From Collinsella sp. UBA6357 (lineage in GTDB: Bacteria > Actinomycetota > Coriobacteriia > Coriobacteriales > Coriobacteriaceae): 21,964 nt of DNA. Location: assembly GCA_002437815.1 (NCBI GenBank), contig DJRP01000030.1:118373-140336 (forward strand). The letters run 5' to 3'. A program made the position numbers and the translations under genes. Below the pieces are notes generated by a model. The model made no database searches. It was given only the letters and a program-made list of their open reading frames with translations, and was not told the origin of the DNA. This document shows, piece after piece, positions 15,507-21,964 of the stretch. The stretch's first letter is position 1. Every line of letters starts with the position of its first letter.

Positions 15507-15543
15507 AAATGGGGCAGACAACCAGAGTCGTTTCTTCCGCCCC
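15505..15543 (-). terminator. Terminator of the kinase/NlpC gene pair
   Basis: On the minus strand an 8-bp stem (15536-15543 with 15511-15518, one G-U pair) with a 17-base loop is followed by a T5 tract (A5 at 15505-15509 on the plus strand). It overlaps the stop codon of the convergent LuxR-type gene. Confidence 0.65.
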
Positions 15544-15558
15544 CATGCATTCGTTCAA

Positions 15559-16113
15559 TCAAAGCCCTAGATCGATGTAGGCGATCCAGCCCCAACGGGG
15601 TTCCGCCATCACGCCGTAGGTGCTAAGCCAGAGGTCGAGCGGCACACGGCGCACGGCACGTGCCGCACAATCCATGGCCACACCGTCGCCCACATAAAGA
15701 CCCACATGCCCATGACGCAAACCGCCTACCGAATAGGGCGTCTGGGGCACAGCGACAATCATCCCCACTCTAAGCTCTGCCAGATCGGAGCACACACAGT
15801 AACGCTCGTACAGGTCACGGGCGTGCCCCGTGAGGACACCCATACCAAGCGATGCCCAGATATCCTCGATCCATGCCGCGCAGGCATCATCGCCGGTCAG
15901 TGGAACGGCATAAGCCAACTCGACCATCCGCATCTGCCGAGAATCGGCATCGGCAAGGGTCTGCGGACTGCCAGGCTTCCCCGGCGCAGGAACGTCGCGC
16001 CAAGCAGGCTGACCCCATATCGTCAAAGGGCATGCCGGACCGCCACACTCGGCGTCCAGCATGCCCTTTTTCTGCAACGCGTCAAGAAGCCTAGCGCGTT
16101 TATCCGTCGACAT
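15559..16113 (-). CDS. Small NlpC/P60-like protein without signal peptide
   Basis: The 184-residue product resembles C40 (NlpC/P60) cysteine peptidases or amidases, which normally cut peptide bonds in peptidoglycan stem peptides. The likely catalytic Cys78 sits in DDACAAWIEDIW at the start of a helix, and His136 is in RHGHVGLYVGDG, the usual GHVGIYxG motif. A third polar residue is not clear. The N-terminal 70 residues hold a Pro/Gly-rich linker and Cys23 and Cys28, but no signal peptide or membrane helix, so export is not evident. ATG 16113 lies four bases after the TAG of the kinase-like gene, indicating translational coupling, and has only a weak ribosome-binding site. It may process a cytoplasmic substrate, or be a phage-derived tail or lysis component. 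Family assignment is moderately sure. Confidence 0.7.
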   Translation of the reverse strand: MSTDKRARLLDALQKKGMLDAECGGPACPLTIWGQPAWRDVPAPGKPGSPQTLADADSRQMRMVELAYAVPLTGDDACAAWIEDIWASLGMGVLTGHARDLYERYCVCSDLAELRVGMIVAVPQTPYSVGGLRHGHVGLYVGDGVAMDCAARAVRRVPLDLWLSTYGVMAEPRWGWIAYIDLGL

Positions 16114-16117
16114 GGCT

Positions 16118-16741
16118 CTAATCGTTGAGCTCCGCCTGCTTGTGGCGATAGGCCGCCGCGAGCACCGCTACGCAACCCTCGCGTCCCAGTTTGGCGCGAT
16201 TGACCACGATGTCTTTACCGCTCGTCATCTTCCACTTGCCGGCGCTGTAGCGCTTGTAGAACGCCTCGCGCGCCTTCTGCTGCTGCTTGACCAGCTTGGC
16301 ACCCTTCTTCTTGTTAAGTCCGCGCTTCTTGCGCACGATCTCGATACGGTCCTCGAGCGGCGCCGTCACCAGCACGGCGATATGGTTGGGGTTGTTGCGC
16401 AGCAGATAATCGGACAGACGACCTTCGATAATGCAGCTCTCGGTCTCGCCCAGATCCAGGATCACCTGGCTCATCTTTTGGAAGAGCTTGTCCGAGTACG
16501 TGCGCGAATCGTAGCGGTCGGGCAAAAAAGCCATGTTCTCGACGGCAAGCTGCTCATCGTAGGCAGCCATCTTGTCGAGCGCCTCGCCTGCGCGCAGCGA
16601 GGCGCGCACCAGCAGCTCGTTATCATAGAGCGGGATATGCAGCTCGTTGGCGAGCATGCGGCCGATCTCGTGACCCTCGGCGCCAAAATCGCGCGCGATC
16701 GTGATGACTACCGGGCTCTTCTTATTCTCGATGTCGCTCAT
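16118..16741 (-). CDS. Cytidylate kinase-like family protein
   Basis: The 207-residue protein belongs to the cytidylate-kinase-like family (AAA_26 type), which has a P-loop NTPase fold but an unproven substrate. The N-terminal segment ITIARDFGAEGHEIGRMLA is the family's variant of the nucleotide-binding loop, lacking the classical GxxxxGK[ST]. IIEGRLSDYLL (central) resembles the conserved GR-[AG]-D-x-[IL]-L motif, and VLVTAPLEDRIE with the basic stretch RKKRGLNKKKGAKLVKQQQ looks like a lid region. ATG 16741 is preceded by GAAGGGAG; the ATG at 16756 would place that site inside the gene. True Cmk is usually encoded elsewhere with der/plsC-type neighbours, so this is probably a paralogue. It is coupled to the NlpC-like gene downstream. 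Confidence 0.82.
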   Translation of the reverse strand: MSDIENKKSPVVITIARDFGAEGHEIGRMLANELHIPLYDNELLVRASLRAGEALDKMAAYDEQLAVENMAFLPDRYDSRTYSDKLFQKMSQVILDLGETESCIIEGRLSDYLLRNNPNHIAVLVTAPLEDRIEIVRKKRGLNKKKGAKLVKQQQKAREAFYKRYSAGKWKMTSGKDIVVNRAKLGREGCVAVLAAAYRHKQAELND

Positions 16742-16800
16742 CGCGACTCCCTTCAAACAAAACTACAACAGCGCCAGTCGCCCAAAAACACCCCAGGTCG

Positions 16801-16908
16801 GTCCCGGTTTCCCTGGTGCCCCAGGTTGCCGTAAAAGAGGAGCGACGCGTACTTAGGTACGCGAGCGACGAATGAGCGGCAAGATGGGGTGCCAGGGAAA
16901 GCCGGGAC
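16801..16908. repeat. 108-bp palindromic intergenic repeat with 24-bp ends
   Basis: The outer arms (16801-16823 and 16885-16908) are inverted copies with one single-base gap and two mismatches. Inside are TTGCCG/CGGCAA (16826-16831, 16877-16882) and a perfect 7-bp hairpin CGCGTAC-TTAG-GTACGCG (16846-16863), flanked by direct copies of GAGCGACG. The right edge touches the permease stop codon (16908-16910). It could be a small mobile repeat, and as RNA a 3'-end structure for the transporter operon; a T5 tract lies 25 bases beyond the left edge on the minus strand. Confidence 0.65.
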
Positions 16909-17546
16909 TACGCAGCGACCACGCGGTGCTGATAGGCACGAACCAGCAGCGAAATGCCAAAGTTGAGCGCAAAGTACATCGCAAAAACCAGGCCGTAGAG
17001 CATAAGCACCTGTGACAGGTCGATAGCATGGGCCATGACAACGTTGGAGGTGTACATGAGCTCGGCCACGTTGATGCCGGAGAGGTACGAGCTGTCCTTG
17101 ATGACGGTCGTGCACTGGCTAAAGAGTGCCGGAATGATCGTCTTAAACGTCTGCGGCAGAATGATGTAGCGCATCGTGGCAAAGAACCCAAAGCCCTGGC
17201 TCTGCGCCGCCTCGAATTGTCCCTTGCTGATGGAGTTGAGGCCACCGCGCACAATCTCGGCCATCACGGCGCTCGTGAACAGGGTAAAGGCGATCGTTGA
17301 GATCACGATATCCAGCCCCTGCACCGTAAAGTAGATAAAGAGGATCCACAGCAGGTTGGGCGTGCAGCGGAACAGCTCGATATAGGCACTCACCAAGATG
17401 CGGAACGGTTTAGCCGCATAGCTTTTGACGAGCGCCAGCACCGTGCCCAAAATGAGCGAAAAGAAGATCGAGAGTGCAGAGATCTCGATGGTTTTGATAA
17501 AACCGCCCCAGATATAGAGGAGGTTGGTGGCGTTGAAGATTTCCAT
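16908..17546 (-). CDS. Polar amino-acid ABC transporter permease (second subunit)
   Basis: This is a 212-residue inner-membrane subunit of an HisM/GlnP-type importer. The family EAA loop that contacts the ATPase is visible as GQFEAAQSQGFGFFATMRYIILPQTFKTIIP (roughly residues 105-140), and about five membrane segments are predicted. The preceding ELFRCTPNLLWILF motif is also characteristic of this permease family. A strong GAGGAGG precedes ATG 17546, three bases after the stop of the first permease. The C-terminus ends RAYQHRVVAA, with the stop codon immediately at the edge of a palindromic repeat. The solute is probably glutamine, glutamate or another polar amino acid; the subunit itself does not decide it. 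Confidence 0.94.
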   Translation of the reverse strand: MEIFNATNLLYIWGGFIKTIEISALSIFFSLILGTVLALVKSYAAKPFRILVSAYIELFRCTPNLLWILFIYFTVQGLDIVISTIAFTLFTSAVMAEIVRGGLNSISKGQFEAAQSQGFGFFATMRYIILPQTFKTIIPALFSQCTTVIKDSSYLSGINVAELMYTSNVVMAHAIDLSQVLMLYGLVFAMYFALNFGISLLVRAYQHRVVAA

Positions 17547-17549
17547 GCG

Positions 17550-18296
17550 TTAGGCCTCCTCGGTAGAATCGAGCCCCAGCTCGGCAAGCGAGACGGCACG
17601 CGGGCGTTGCTTGGAGCGTTTCTCGAGCCACTGCACCAGCATGGCCAGCGGGAAGCAGATGATAAAGTACATGAGGCAGCAGACGATATACCCCTGCAGG
17701 TAGCCGTAGAGACTCACGAAGTTATCGGAGCGGTACATAAGGTCGCCGCCCGCCACCAGCGCGAGCACCGAGGTGTTCTTGACCAGGTTGAGCGCTTGGT
17801 TGCAAAGCGGCGGCAGAATGATCTTGAACGTCTGCGGCAGCACGATATACAGATAGCTCTGCACGCGCGTGAACCCCTGGCTCTGCGCCGCCTCCATCTG
17901 ACCGCGCGGGACAGCCTCGATGCCGGTGCGAATGACCTCGGAGATATAGGCCGCGTGGTATAGGCCGACGCCTAAAAATCCCAGTACGAAAGGAGCGATG
18001 CGCACCGGCTGGTCGGCGCCGGTGATGGCCTGCAAAAACTGCGGGCCCGCCATGTACATAAAGAGCACCTGCACGGGCAGCGGGGTGTTCTGGTAGAACT
18101 CGACATAGACGCGGCTGATCGCGCGCAACACGCGCGAGCGCGTGGTCGAGAACACGCCCAGCAGCGTGCCCAGCACAAGCGATAACAGCAGACCGGCGAT
18201 AACGACCTGCAGCGTCACGCCAAAGCCTTCCCAGAAGGGACCCATGTTGGCAAACGTCGTCGACCAACGGTCGGCGTCAAATAATCCTTCTAACAT
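17550..18296 (-). CDS. Polar amino-acid ABC transporter permease (first subunit)
   Basis: This 248-residue inner-membrane permease pairs with the downstream subunit to form the channel. The EAA loop reads GQMEAAQSQGFTRVQSYLYIVLPQTFKIILPP (about residues 132-163), and YQNTPLPVQVLFMYMAGP is the family signature before it. Five to six membrane segments are predicted and the C-terminal tail is charged (KRSKQRPRAVSLAELGLDSTEEA). AAGGATC lies just upstream of ATG 18296. It follows the binding-protein gene by 18 bases and precedes the second permease by three, in the standard order for this transporter class. The long charged tail is a little unusual and may contact the ATPase or regulate assembly. 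Confidence 0.94.
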   Translation of the reverse strand: MLEGLFDADRWSTTFANMGPFWEGFGVTLQVVIAGLLLSLVLGTLLGVFSTTRSRVLRAISRVYVEFYQNTPLPVQVLFMYMAGPQFLQAITGADQPVRIAPFVLGFLGVGLYHAAYISEVIRTGIEAVPRGQMEAAQSQGFTRVQSYLYIVLPQTFKIILPPLCNQALNLVKNTSVLALVAGGDLMYRSDNFVSLYGYLQGYIVCCLMYFIICFPLAMLVQWLEKRSKQRPRAVSLAELGLDSTEEA

Positions 18297-18314
18297 TGCG
18301 ATCCTTCCCTCGGC

Positions 18315-19202
18315 CTACACAAGACCCCAGGTCTTGACCTCTTTATCGAGCCATCCGTCGGCCAGGCGATCGTTGACCACCTTGTCGACCACGGCAGACA
18401 GGTCGCAACCCTTCTTGGTGGCCACGCCATAGCCCTGCTCGCCGAACTTGACCTCGGGCTGCAGGAGCTCGACGGTATCGTTCATATAACCCGCAAGCGT
18501 CGAGCGGTCCATGGCAAACACGTCGATATTGCCGGCGTCGAGCGAACTTTTGATGATGGGATAACCGCTAAAGGCACGGAACTCCGGGTTGCACGTGAAA
18601 CCCTCGTCCTTGATCATCTGCTCGATAAGGCCCTGGGTGGTCGCGCCCTGGCTGACACCGATCACCTTGCCGTCCAAGTCCTCGATCGTCTTGAAACCCG
18701 AGCGCTTCTTGACCATGAGGCCCACATAGTCGGTGCGGTACGGCGTCGAGAAATCCCAGCTCTTCTTGCGCTCATCGGTGATGGTATAGGTCGCCACGAC
18801 CACATCGAGCTGGTCGTTGTCGATCAGCGGGCCACGCGTCTTGGGCGTCACGTCGGTAAACTCCACCAGCTCTTGCGAGCGAGCCTCTTTATAGCTCACA
18901 CCAAAGACGGCAGCGGCGATCTGGTAACACAGATCGACCTCCATGCCCTCGAAGCGGCCCTTGGCCGTGTCGTAATACCCGTAGCCGGGAACATCCTTCT
19001 TGACGCCTGCGTTCAGATGACCGCGGGCCTTAATAGCCGCAAGCTTGGAACCCGTGGACGAACCGTCGCTCGAAGCGCTCGCGGAAGCCGAATCGCTGCC
19101 GCAGCCCGCAAGCGAGCCCGTGCCCGCAAGGGCCAGCGCGCTCAAGCCGCACAGCTCCAAAAAGCGGCGGCGCGTGATGCCGCCCGTGATGGTTTGGGTC
19201 AT
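18315..19202 (-). CDS. Family 3 solute-binding lipoprotein of the amino-acid ABC transporter
   Basis: The 295-residue protein captures the amino acid outside the membrane and delivers it to the permeases. The signal region has a twin-arginine-like RRRFLELCG (11-19) and a lipobox LAGC with Cys34 as the lipidation site, so it is probably a membrane-anchored lipoprotein, perhaps exported by Tat. A Ser-rich linker (35-52) follows. The mature part shows the family signature GRFEGMEVDLCYQIAAAVFG, then DVVVATYTITDERKKSWDFSTPYRTDYVGLMV, typical of glutamine/glutamate/polar amino-acid binders. GAGGATCT precedes ATG 19202, 15 bases behind the ATPase gene. The exact ligand cannot be read from the sequence. 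Confidence 0.94.
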   Translation of the reverse strand: MTQTITGGITRRRFLELCGLSALALAGTGSLAGCGSDSASASASSDGSSTGSKLAAIKARGHLNAGVKKDVPGYGYYDTAKGRFEGMEVDLCYQIAAAVFGVSYKEARSQELVEFTDVTPKTRGPLIDNDQLDVVVATYTITDERKKSWDFSTPYRTDYVGLMVKKRSGFKTIEDLDGKVIGVSQGATTQGLIEQMIKDEGFTCNPEFRAFSGYPIIKSSLDAGNIDVFAMDRSTLAGYMNDTVELLQPEVKFGEQGYGVATKKGCDLSAVVDKVVNDRLADGWLDKEVKTWGLV

Positions 19203-19217
19203 AGATCCTCGCCCGCC

Positions 19218-19949
19218 CTAGTGCAAAATCTTGGACAGGAACTCGCGGCAGCGCGGGTTCTCGGGATTGTCAAAGAAGTGCTCGGGCGTGCCCTCCTCAA
19301 GGATGCGGCCGTCCTCCATAAAGATGACGCGGTCGGCCACCTGGCGGGCAAAGCCCATCTCGTGCGTCACGCAGATCATGGTGATGTCCTCTTGGGCAAG
19401 CTCGATCATCACGTCGAGCACCTCTTGGACCATCTCGGGATCGAGGGCCGAGGTCGGCTCGTCGAACAGAATGATGGGCTGCTTGGTGCACAGCGCACGG
19501 GCGATGGCGATACGCTGCTGCTGGCCGCCCGAAAGGTTCTGGGGATACTCGCCCGCCTTGTGCGCCATGCCGACGCGCTTGAGCGCGGCCATGGCAGTCT
19601 TGGTGGCCTCTTCCTTGCTCTTCTTTTGCAGCTTGATGGGTGCGAGCGTGAGGTTGCCGAGCACCGTCATGTTGGGGTACAGGTTGAACTGCTGAAACAC
19701 CATGGAGCTGTACTTACGCGCCATCTCCAGGTGATTCTTCTTGGTGAGCGGCGTGCCGTCGATAATGACCTCGCCCGAGGTGGGCTCCTCGAGATAATCG
19801 ACGCAACGGATGAGCGTGGACTTGCCCGATCCGGAGGGCCCGATCATGACGAGCTTCTCACCGCGTTTGACGGTGAGGTTGATGTCCTTGAGCACATGCA
19901 GGTCGCCAAAATACTTGTTGAGATGCTTGATCTCGATCATGTCCGACAT
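19218..19949 (-). CDS. Amino-acid ABC transporter ATP-binding protein (GlnQ/HisP type)
   Basis: The 243-residue cytoplasmic ATPase powers the transporter encoded downstream. Walker A is GPSGSGKST (37-45), the Q-loop is FQQFNLYPNMT (about 85-95), the ABC signature LSGGQQQR is at 139-146, Walker B IILFDE at 159-164, and the switch His is in VTHEMGFA. The close fit to GlnQ/GltL/HisP proteins sets the class. ATG 19949 is chosen since AAAGGA lies six bases upstream; the ATG two codons earlier abuts that site, and a long upstream extension crosses a terminator. It is the first gene of a four-gene operon (ATPase, binding protein, permease, permease). Confidence 0.96.
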   Translation of the reverse strand: MSDMIEIKHLNKYFGDLHVLKDINLTVKRGEKLVMIGPSGSGKSTLIRCVDYLEEPTSGEVIIDGTPLTKKNHLEMARKYSSMVFQQFNLYPNMTVLGNLTLAPIKLQKKSKEEATKTAMAALKRVGMAHKAGEYPQNLSGGQQQRIAIARALCTKQPIILFDEPTSALDPEMVQEVLDVMIELAQEDITMICVTHEMGFARQVADRVIFMEDGRILEEGTPEHFFDNPENPRCREFLSKILH

Positions 19950-19970
19950 GAACATTCCTTTCGTAAGCAC

Positions 19971-19994
19971 CATTCGCGAATGTTCACCATTGTA
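19971..19994 (-). promoter_or_regulatory. Candidate promoter and operator of the amino-acid ABC operon
   Basis: On the minus strand TACAAT (19989-19994) is a good -10 box just after the upstream terminator; it would start transcription near 19982. A perfect 12-bp palindrome CATTCGCGAATG (19971-19982) covers that position, so it is a candidate repressor site. No good -35 is visible because the terminator stem occupies that position. Confidence 0.4.
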
Positions 19995-19997
19995 CGA

Positions 19998-20032
19998 AAA
20001 AGGACGTCCTCGTCTGCCGAGGGCGTCCTTTT
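19998..20032. terminator. Bidirectional-looking terminator between the ABC and yqeY operons
   Basis: A 12-bp stem with one G-U pair (20001-20012 with 20018-20029) and a five-base loop is flanked by A-run and T-run on both strands, so it can work in either direction. On the minus strand it ends the foldase/YqeY transcript before the ABC operon. Confidence 0.9.
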
Positions 20033-20108
20033 GTAAACAGACCGCAATCATTTTCCCATAACGCGCAACGCTGCGGTAAAGCAGATGCAGGGTCGTTCGT
20101 CCACTGCT

Positions 20109-20162
20109 CATTGGGGACGTATATAAATGACCGGCCATCGGTATAGGTCCCCAATGACCGGT
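20109..20162. repeat. REP-like inverted repeat with ATTGGGGAC ends
   Basis: CATTGGGGAC (20109-20118) and GTCCCCAATG (20147-20156) are perfect 10-bp inverted repeats. ATGACCGG occurs as a direct repeat at 20127-20134 and 20154-20161. The 12-base string ATTGGGGACGTA recurs at 21952-21963, at the window edge. The layout resembles REP sequences linked to TnpA-REP transposases. It lies after the YqeY-domain gene and before its terminator. Confidence 0.55.
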
Positions 20163-20180
20163 CCCGTGCGTTTGTGAACG

Positions 20181-20624
20181 CTAGGCGAGCTTGGCTCCCA
20201 CGATCTTGGCAGCTGCCGGCTTGTCGAAGTTGCCGCCCGTGGCCTTGCCGAGGGCACCCATGACCTGACCCATCTGCTTTTTGGACGTGGCGCCCAGCTC
20301 GGCGATGGTCTTCTCGATCAGAGCCTCGAGCTCCTCGCCCGAGACCTGGGCGGGCAGCAGGCTCTCCAGGATCTTAACCTGCTCGGTAAGGTTGTCGGTG
20401 CGTTCCTGGTCGGTGCCGGCCTTGATGGACATCTCAAGCGTCTCGCTCGTCTGCTTGATCAGACGCTTGATCATGTTGTTAACGTCCTCTTCGGTGATCT
20501 CGCGGCGCTCGTTGACCTCGATGTTCTTTACCTCGGTCTTGACCTGGCGAATGATGGACAGGCGCACCTTGTCCTTGGCCTTCATGGCCGCGATCATTTC
20601 TTTTTGGAGCTCTTCGTTGGTCAT
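20181..20624 (-). CDS. GatB/YqeY domain-containing protein
   Basis: The 147-residue cytoplasmic protein consists of a YqeY domain, which in GatB forms the tail that contacts tRNA in amidotransferases; the free-standing form has no settled role. It starts with a helical segment (ELQKEMIAAMKAKDKVRLSIIRQVKTEVKN) and includes the family's LPAQVSGEELEALI and KQMGQVMGALGKATGGNFDKPAAAKIVGAKL, a close match to the expected C-terminal region. Length is standard. AAAGGAAAG precedes ATG 20624. It lies 18 bases downstream of the foldase gene on the same strand and probably shares its transcript, ending in the terminator at 19998. Confidence 0.93.
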   Translation of the reverse strand: MTNEELQKEMIAAMKAKDKVRLSIIRQVKTEVKNIEVNERREITEEDVNNMIKRLIKQTSETLEMSIKAGTDQERTDNLTEQVKILESLLPAQVSGEELEALIEKTIAELGATSKKQMGQVMGALGKATGGNFDKPAAAKIVGAKLA

Positions 20625-20642
20625 TGCTCTGCTTTCCTTTCT

Positions 20643-21878
20643 CTATTCGCTGGTAGAGTCGGTTGATGTGGCATCGGTCGTGCTCTTGGTCACGCCCTTG
20701 AGGCTCACGTTGTACGGCACGTCCTTGGGCATGGGGTTGACGGTGATTTCGGCATCCTTTTGATACTTCTCGAGCCACTCGCTGTACGCGGTGCTCGTGT
20801 TTTGGGTCTTTACCACGTTCGAGATGTACTTTTTGATGGCGCTGGGCACCTGCTTGATATCGGTGACCTTATCATCCACGTGGAAGTACCCCGTGCACTT
20901 GATGATGTGGTAGCCATAGGTCGATTCGACGACTTCGCTCACGTCGCCCTCATTGAGCTGCTCGAGCGCCGTCTGATAGCTGTCGACAAACGTGGTGAGC
21001 TTATCCCAGCCCACGTTGCCTTTCTTGTCCTTGGAGCCGGTGTCCTCAGAGTACTGCTTGACGGCATCCTCAAAAGAAAGCTCGCCGGAGTTGATCTTGT
21101 CCAGGCATTCCTGCGCTTTAGCCTTGGCGGCCGCCTTGTCCTCGTCGCTGGCGTCCGAGTCAACCTTGATCAAGATGTTCGACGATTTGCGCGCGTCGTT
21201 ATAGGTGGACAGGTTCTCGTTGAGGTAGCTCACGATCTCCTTGTCCTTGGGCTTTTTGGCGGGAGCCACGGCATCCTTGAGCTTTTGCTGCGCCAGGCTG
21301 TCCTTGAGCGAATCCTTATAGGTGTCCTCGGTGTAGCCATAGGTCTTGAGCGTTTTCTTGAACGCCTTGGCGCCGCCGGCACTCTTGCAGGCGTCCTTCC
21401 AGGCCTTCTCGACATCCTCGTCCGAGACGCTCACGTTGTACTCTTTCTCGGCCTGCTGGATCAAGATCTGCTGCGTGTAGGAATCGATCAGCTGCTTGCG
21501 GTACTTTTTGGGCGTCAGATCCTGATCGACCAGATACTGCGCCCAATCCTTGTCCTTGGTGTAACCATAGCTGGTACGCATGCTCATGATCTGCTTGGTC
21601 ACGGTGTCCTCGGTGAGGTTGGTGCCGTTGATGGTGGCTGCCACGCCGCCCGTGAGCTTGTAGCTGGTATCGCTGCTCTTGGACTCCTGCATCAGGCCGG
21701 AGCATGCCATGGTCGACACGGAGAGCAGCATGGCGAGCACACCGATCGCCACGAGCACGATCTTGACCGTCTTGGACACGCGGGTCTTCTTGGCCTTCTT
21801 GCGCGCCGTGGCCTTTGCCGCCCGCTGCTGCTCGGGCGTCGGCTCGGGCGCGGGGGTCTGCTTTTTCTTATTTGCCAT
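20643..21878 (-). CDS. PrsA/SurA-like peptidyl-prolyl isomerase, membrane-anchored
   Basis: The 411-residue protein is predicted to help exported proteins fold outside the membrane. It has a very basic N-terminal segment (residues 3-36), one membrane helix (about 38-59) ending at Cys59, a SurA-type N-terminal chaperone region (about 78-215, INGTNLTEDTVTKQIM onwards), and a parvulin rotamase domain (about 230-332) with SSNILIKV, LSFEDAVKQYSED, GNVGW and YGYHIIKCTGYF. Cys59 in STMAC is a poor lipobox, so a signal anchor is more likely than lipidation. The C-terminus is Thr/Ser-rich. ATG 21878 has AAAGG upstream; the in-frame ATG at 21908 does not. Substrates are unknown; the surface protein of this window is a plausible one. 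Confidence 0.9.
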   Translation of the reverse strand: MANKKKQTPAPEPTPEQQRAAKATARKKAKKTRVSKTVKIVLVAIGVLAMLLSVSTMACSGLMQESKSSDTSYKLTGGVAATINGTNLTEDTVTKQIMSMRTSYGYTKDKDWAQYLVDQDLTPKKYRKQLIDSYTQQILIQQAEKEYNVSVSDEDVEKAWKDACKSAGGAKAFKKTLKTYGYTEDTYKDSLKDSLAQQKLKDAVAPAKKPKDKEIVSYLNENLSTYNDARKSSNILIKVDSDASDEDKAAAKAKAQECLDKINSGELSFEDAVKQYSEDTGSKDKKGNVGWDKLTTFVDSYQTALEQLNEGDVSEVVESTYGYHIIKCTGYFHVDDKVTDIKQVPSAIKKYISNVVKTQNTSTAYSEWLEKYQKDAEITVNPMPKDVPYNVSLKGVTKSTTDATSTDSTSE

Positions 21879-21951
21879 CGTTGGCCTTTCTGGGATGCAA
21901 TCGAACATTCGCTATTGTGGCACAACCCCGCAACCCCCGCACCAACCTGCA

Positions 21952-21963
21952 ATTGGGGACGTA
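21952..21963. repeat. Second copy of the ATTGGGGACGTA repeat end
   Basis: This 12-base string is identical to 20110-20121, the left end of the REP-like repeat. It sits at the window edge upstream of the foldase gene, so any partner arm lies outside the window. Confidence 0.45.
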
Positions 21964-21964
21964 G

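Noticed and set aside
19955..20138. N-terminal extension of the ABC ATPase up to an ATG at 20138
   Set aside because: It would cross a strong terminator and the predicted promoter, has no ribosome-binding site, and extends beyond the normal N-terminus of the family.

Overview
The window looks like chromosomal DNA of a high-GC, gut-type actinobacterium of the class Coriobacteriia, most likely Collinsella or a close relative. This is judged from recalled protein style, not from a search: strongly GC-biased codons in the housekeeping genes, a LuxR-type regulator with a membrane N-terminal half, an LPxTG-like surface protein ending in LAATG, and a restriction-endonuclease-fold protein of a kind I associate with this class.

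Layout, left to right. (1) 1-2907: the 3' end of prs and its terminator, a block of about 1.7 kb, then pth. The block holds one AT-richer gene (792-1925) bracketed by two related elements. Each element is 202 bp between the outer edges of 23-bp terminal inverted repeats. Since prs and pth are commonly neighbours in bacteria, the block looks like an insertion. (2) 3079-5318: a two-gene operon for an NfnAB-type electron-transfer flavoprotein pair, ending in a strong terminator. (3) 5417-11571, minus strand: a complete beta-glucoside PTS operon, transcribed in the order PRD regulator (LicR-like), EIIA, EIIB, EIIC, GH1 6-phospho-beta-glucosidase, DUF3284-like protein. (4) 11572-11902: non-coding DNA with a hairpin and a long imperfect palindrome. 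(5) 11903-15506: a large secreted, probably sortase-anchored protein, divergent from a membrane LuxR-type regulator. (6) 15559-19949, minus strand: a polar amino-acid ABC transporter (ATPase, binding lipoprotein, two permeases), then a 108-bp palindromic repeat, then a cytidylate-kinase-like protein coupled to a small NlpC/P60-like protein. (7) 20181-21878, minus strand: a PrsA/SurA-like foldase and a GatB/YqeY-domain protein, followed by a terminator and a REP-like repeat.

How the genes work together: the PTS operon imports and phosphorylates a cellobiose-type disaccharide, cleaves the 6-phosphate inside the cell, and is presumably controlled by its own phosphorylation-sensing regulator. NfnAB balances NADH, NADPH and ferredoxin in a fermenter. 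The ABC system imports an amino acid, probably glutamine or glutamate. The PrsA-like foldase serves secreted proteins such as the surface protein.

The best candidate for something undescribed is the unit at about 434-2154: a nuclease-fold gene between two short elements with matching terminal repeats, inserted between prs and pth. Second-tier items are the three unrelated intergenic palindromic repeats (11785-11898, 16801-16908, 20109-20162), the operator-like palindromes next to predicted -10 boxes, and the NlpC-like protein that lacks a signal peptide.
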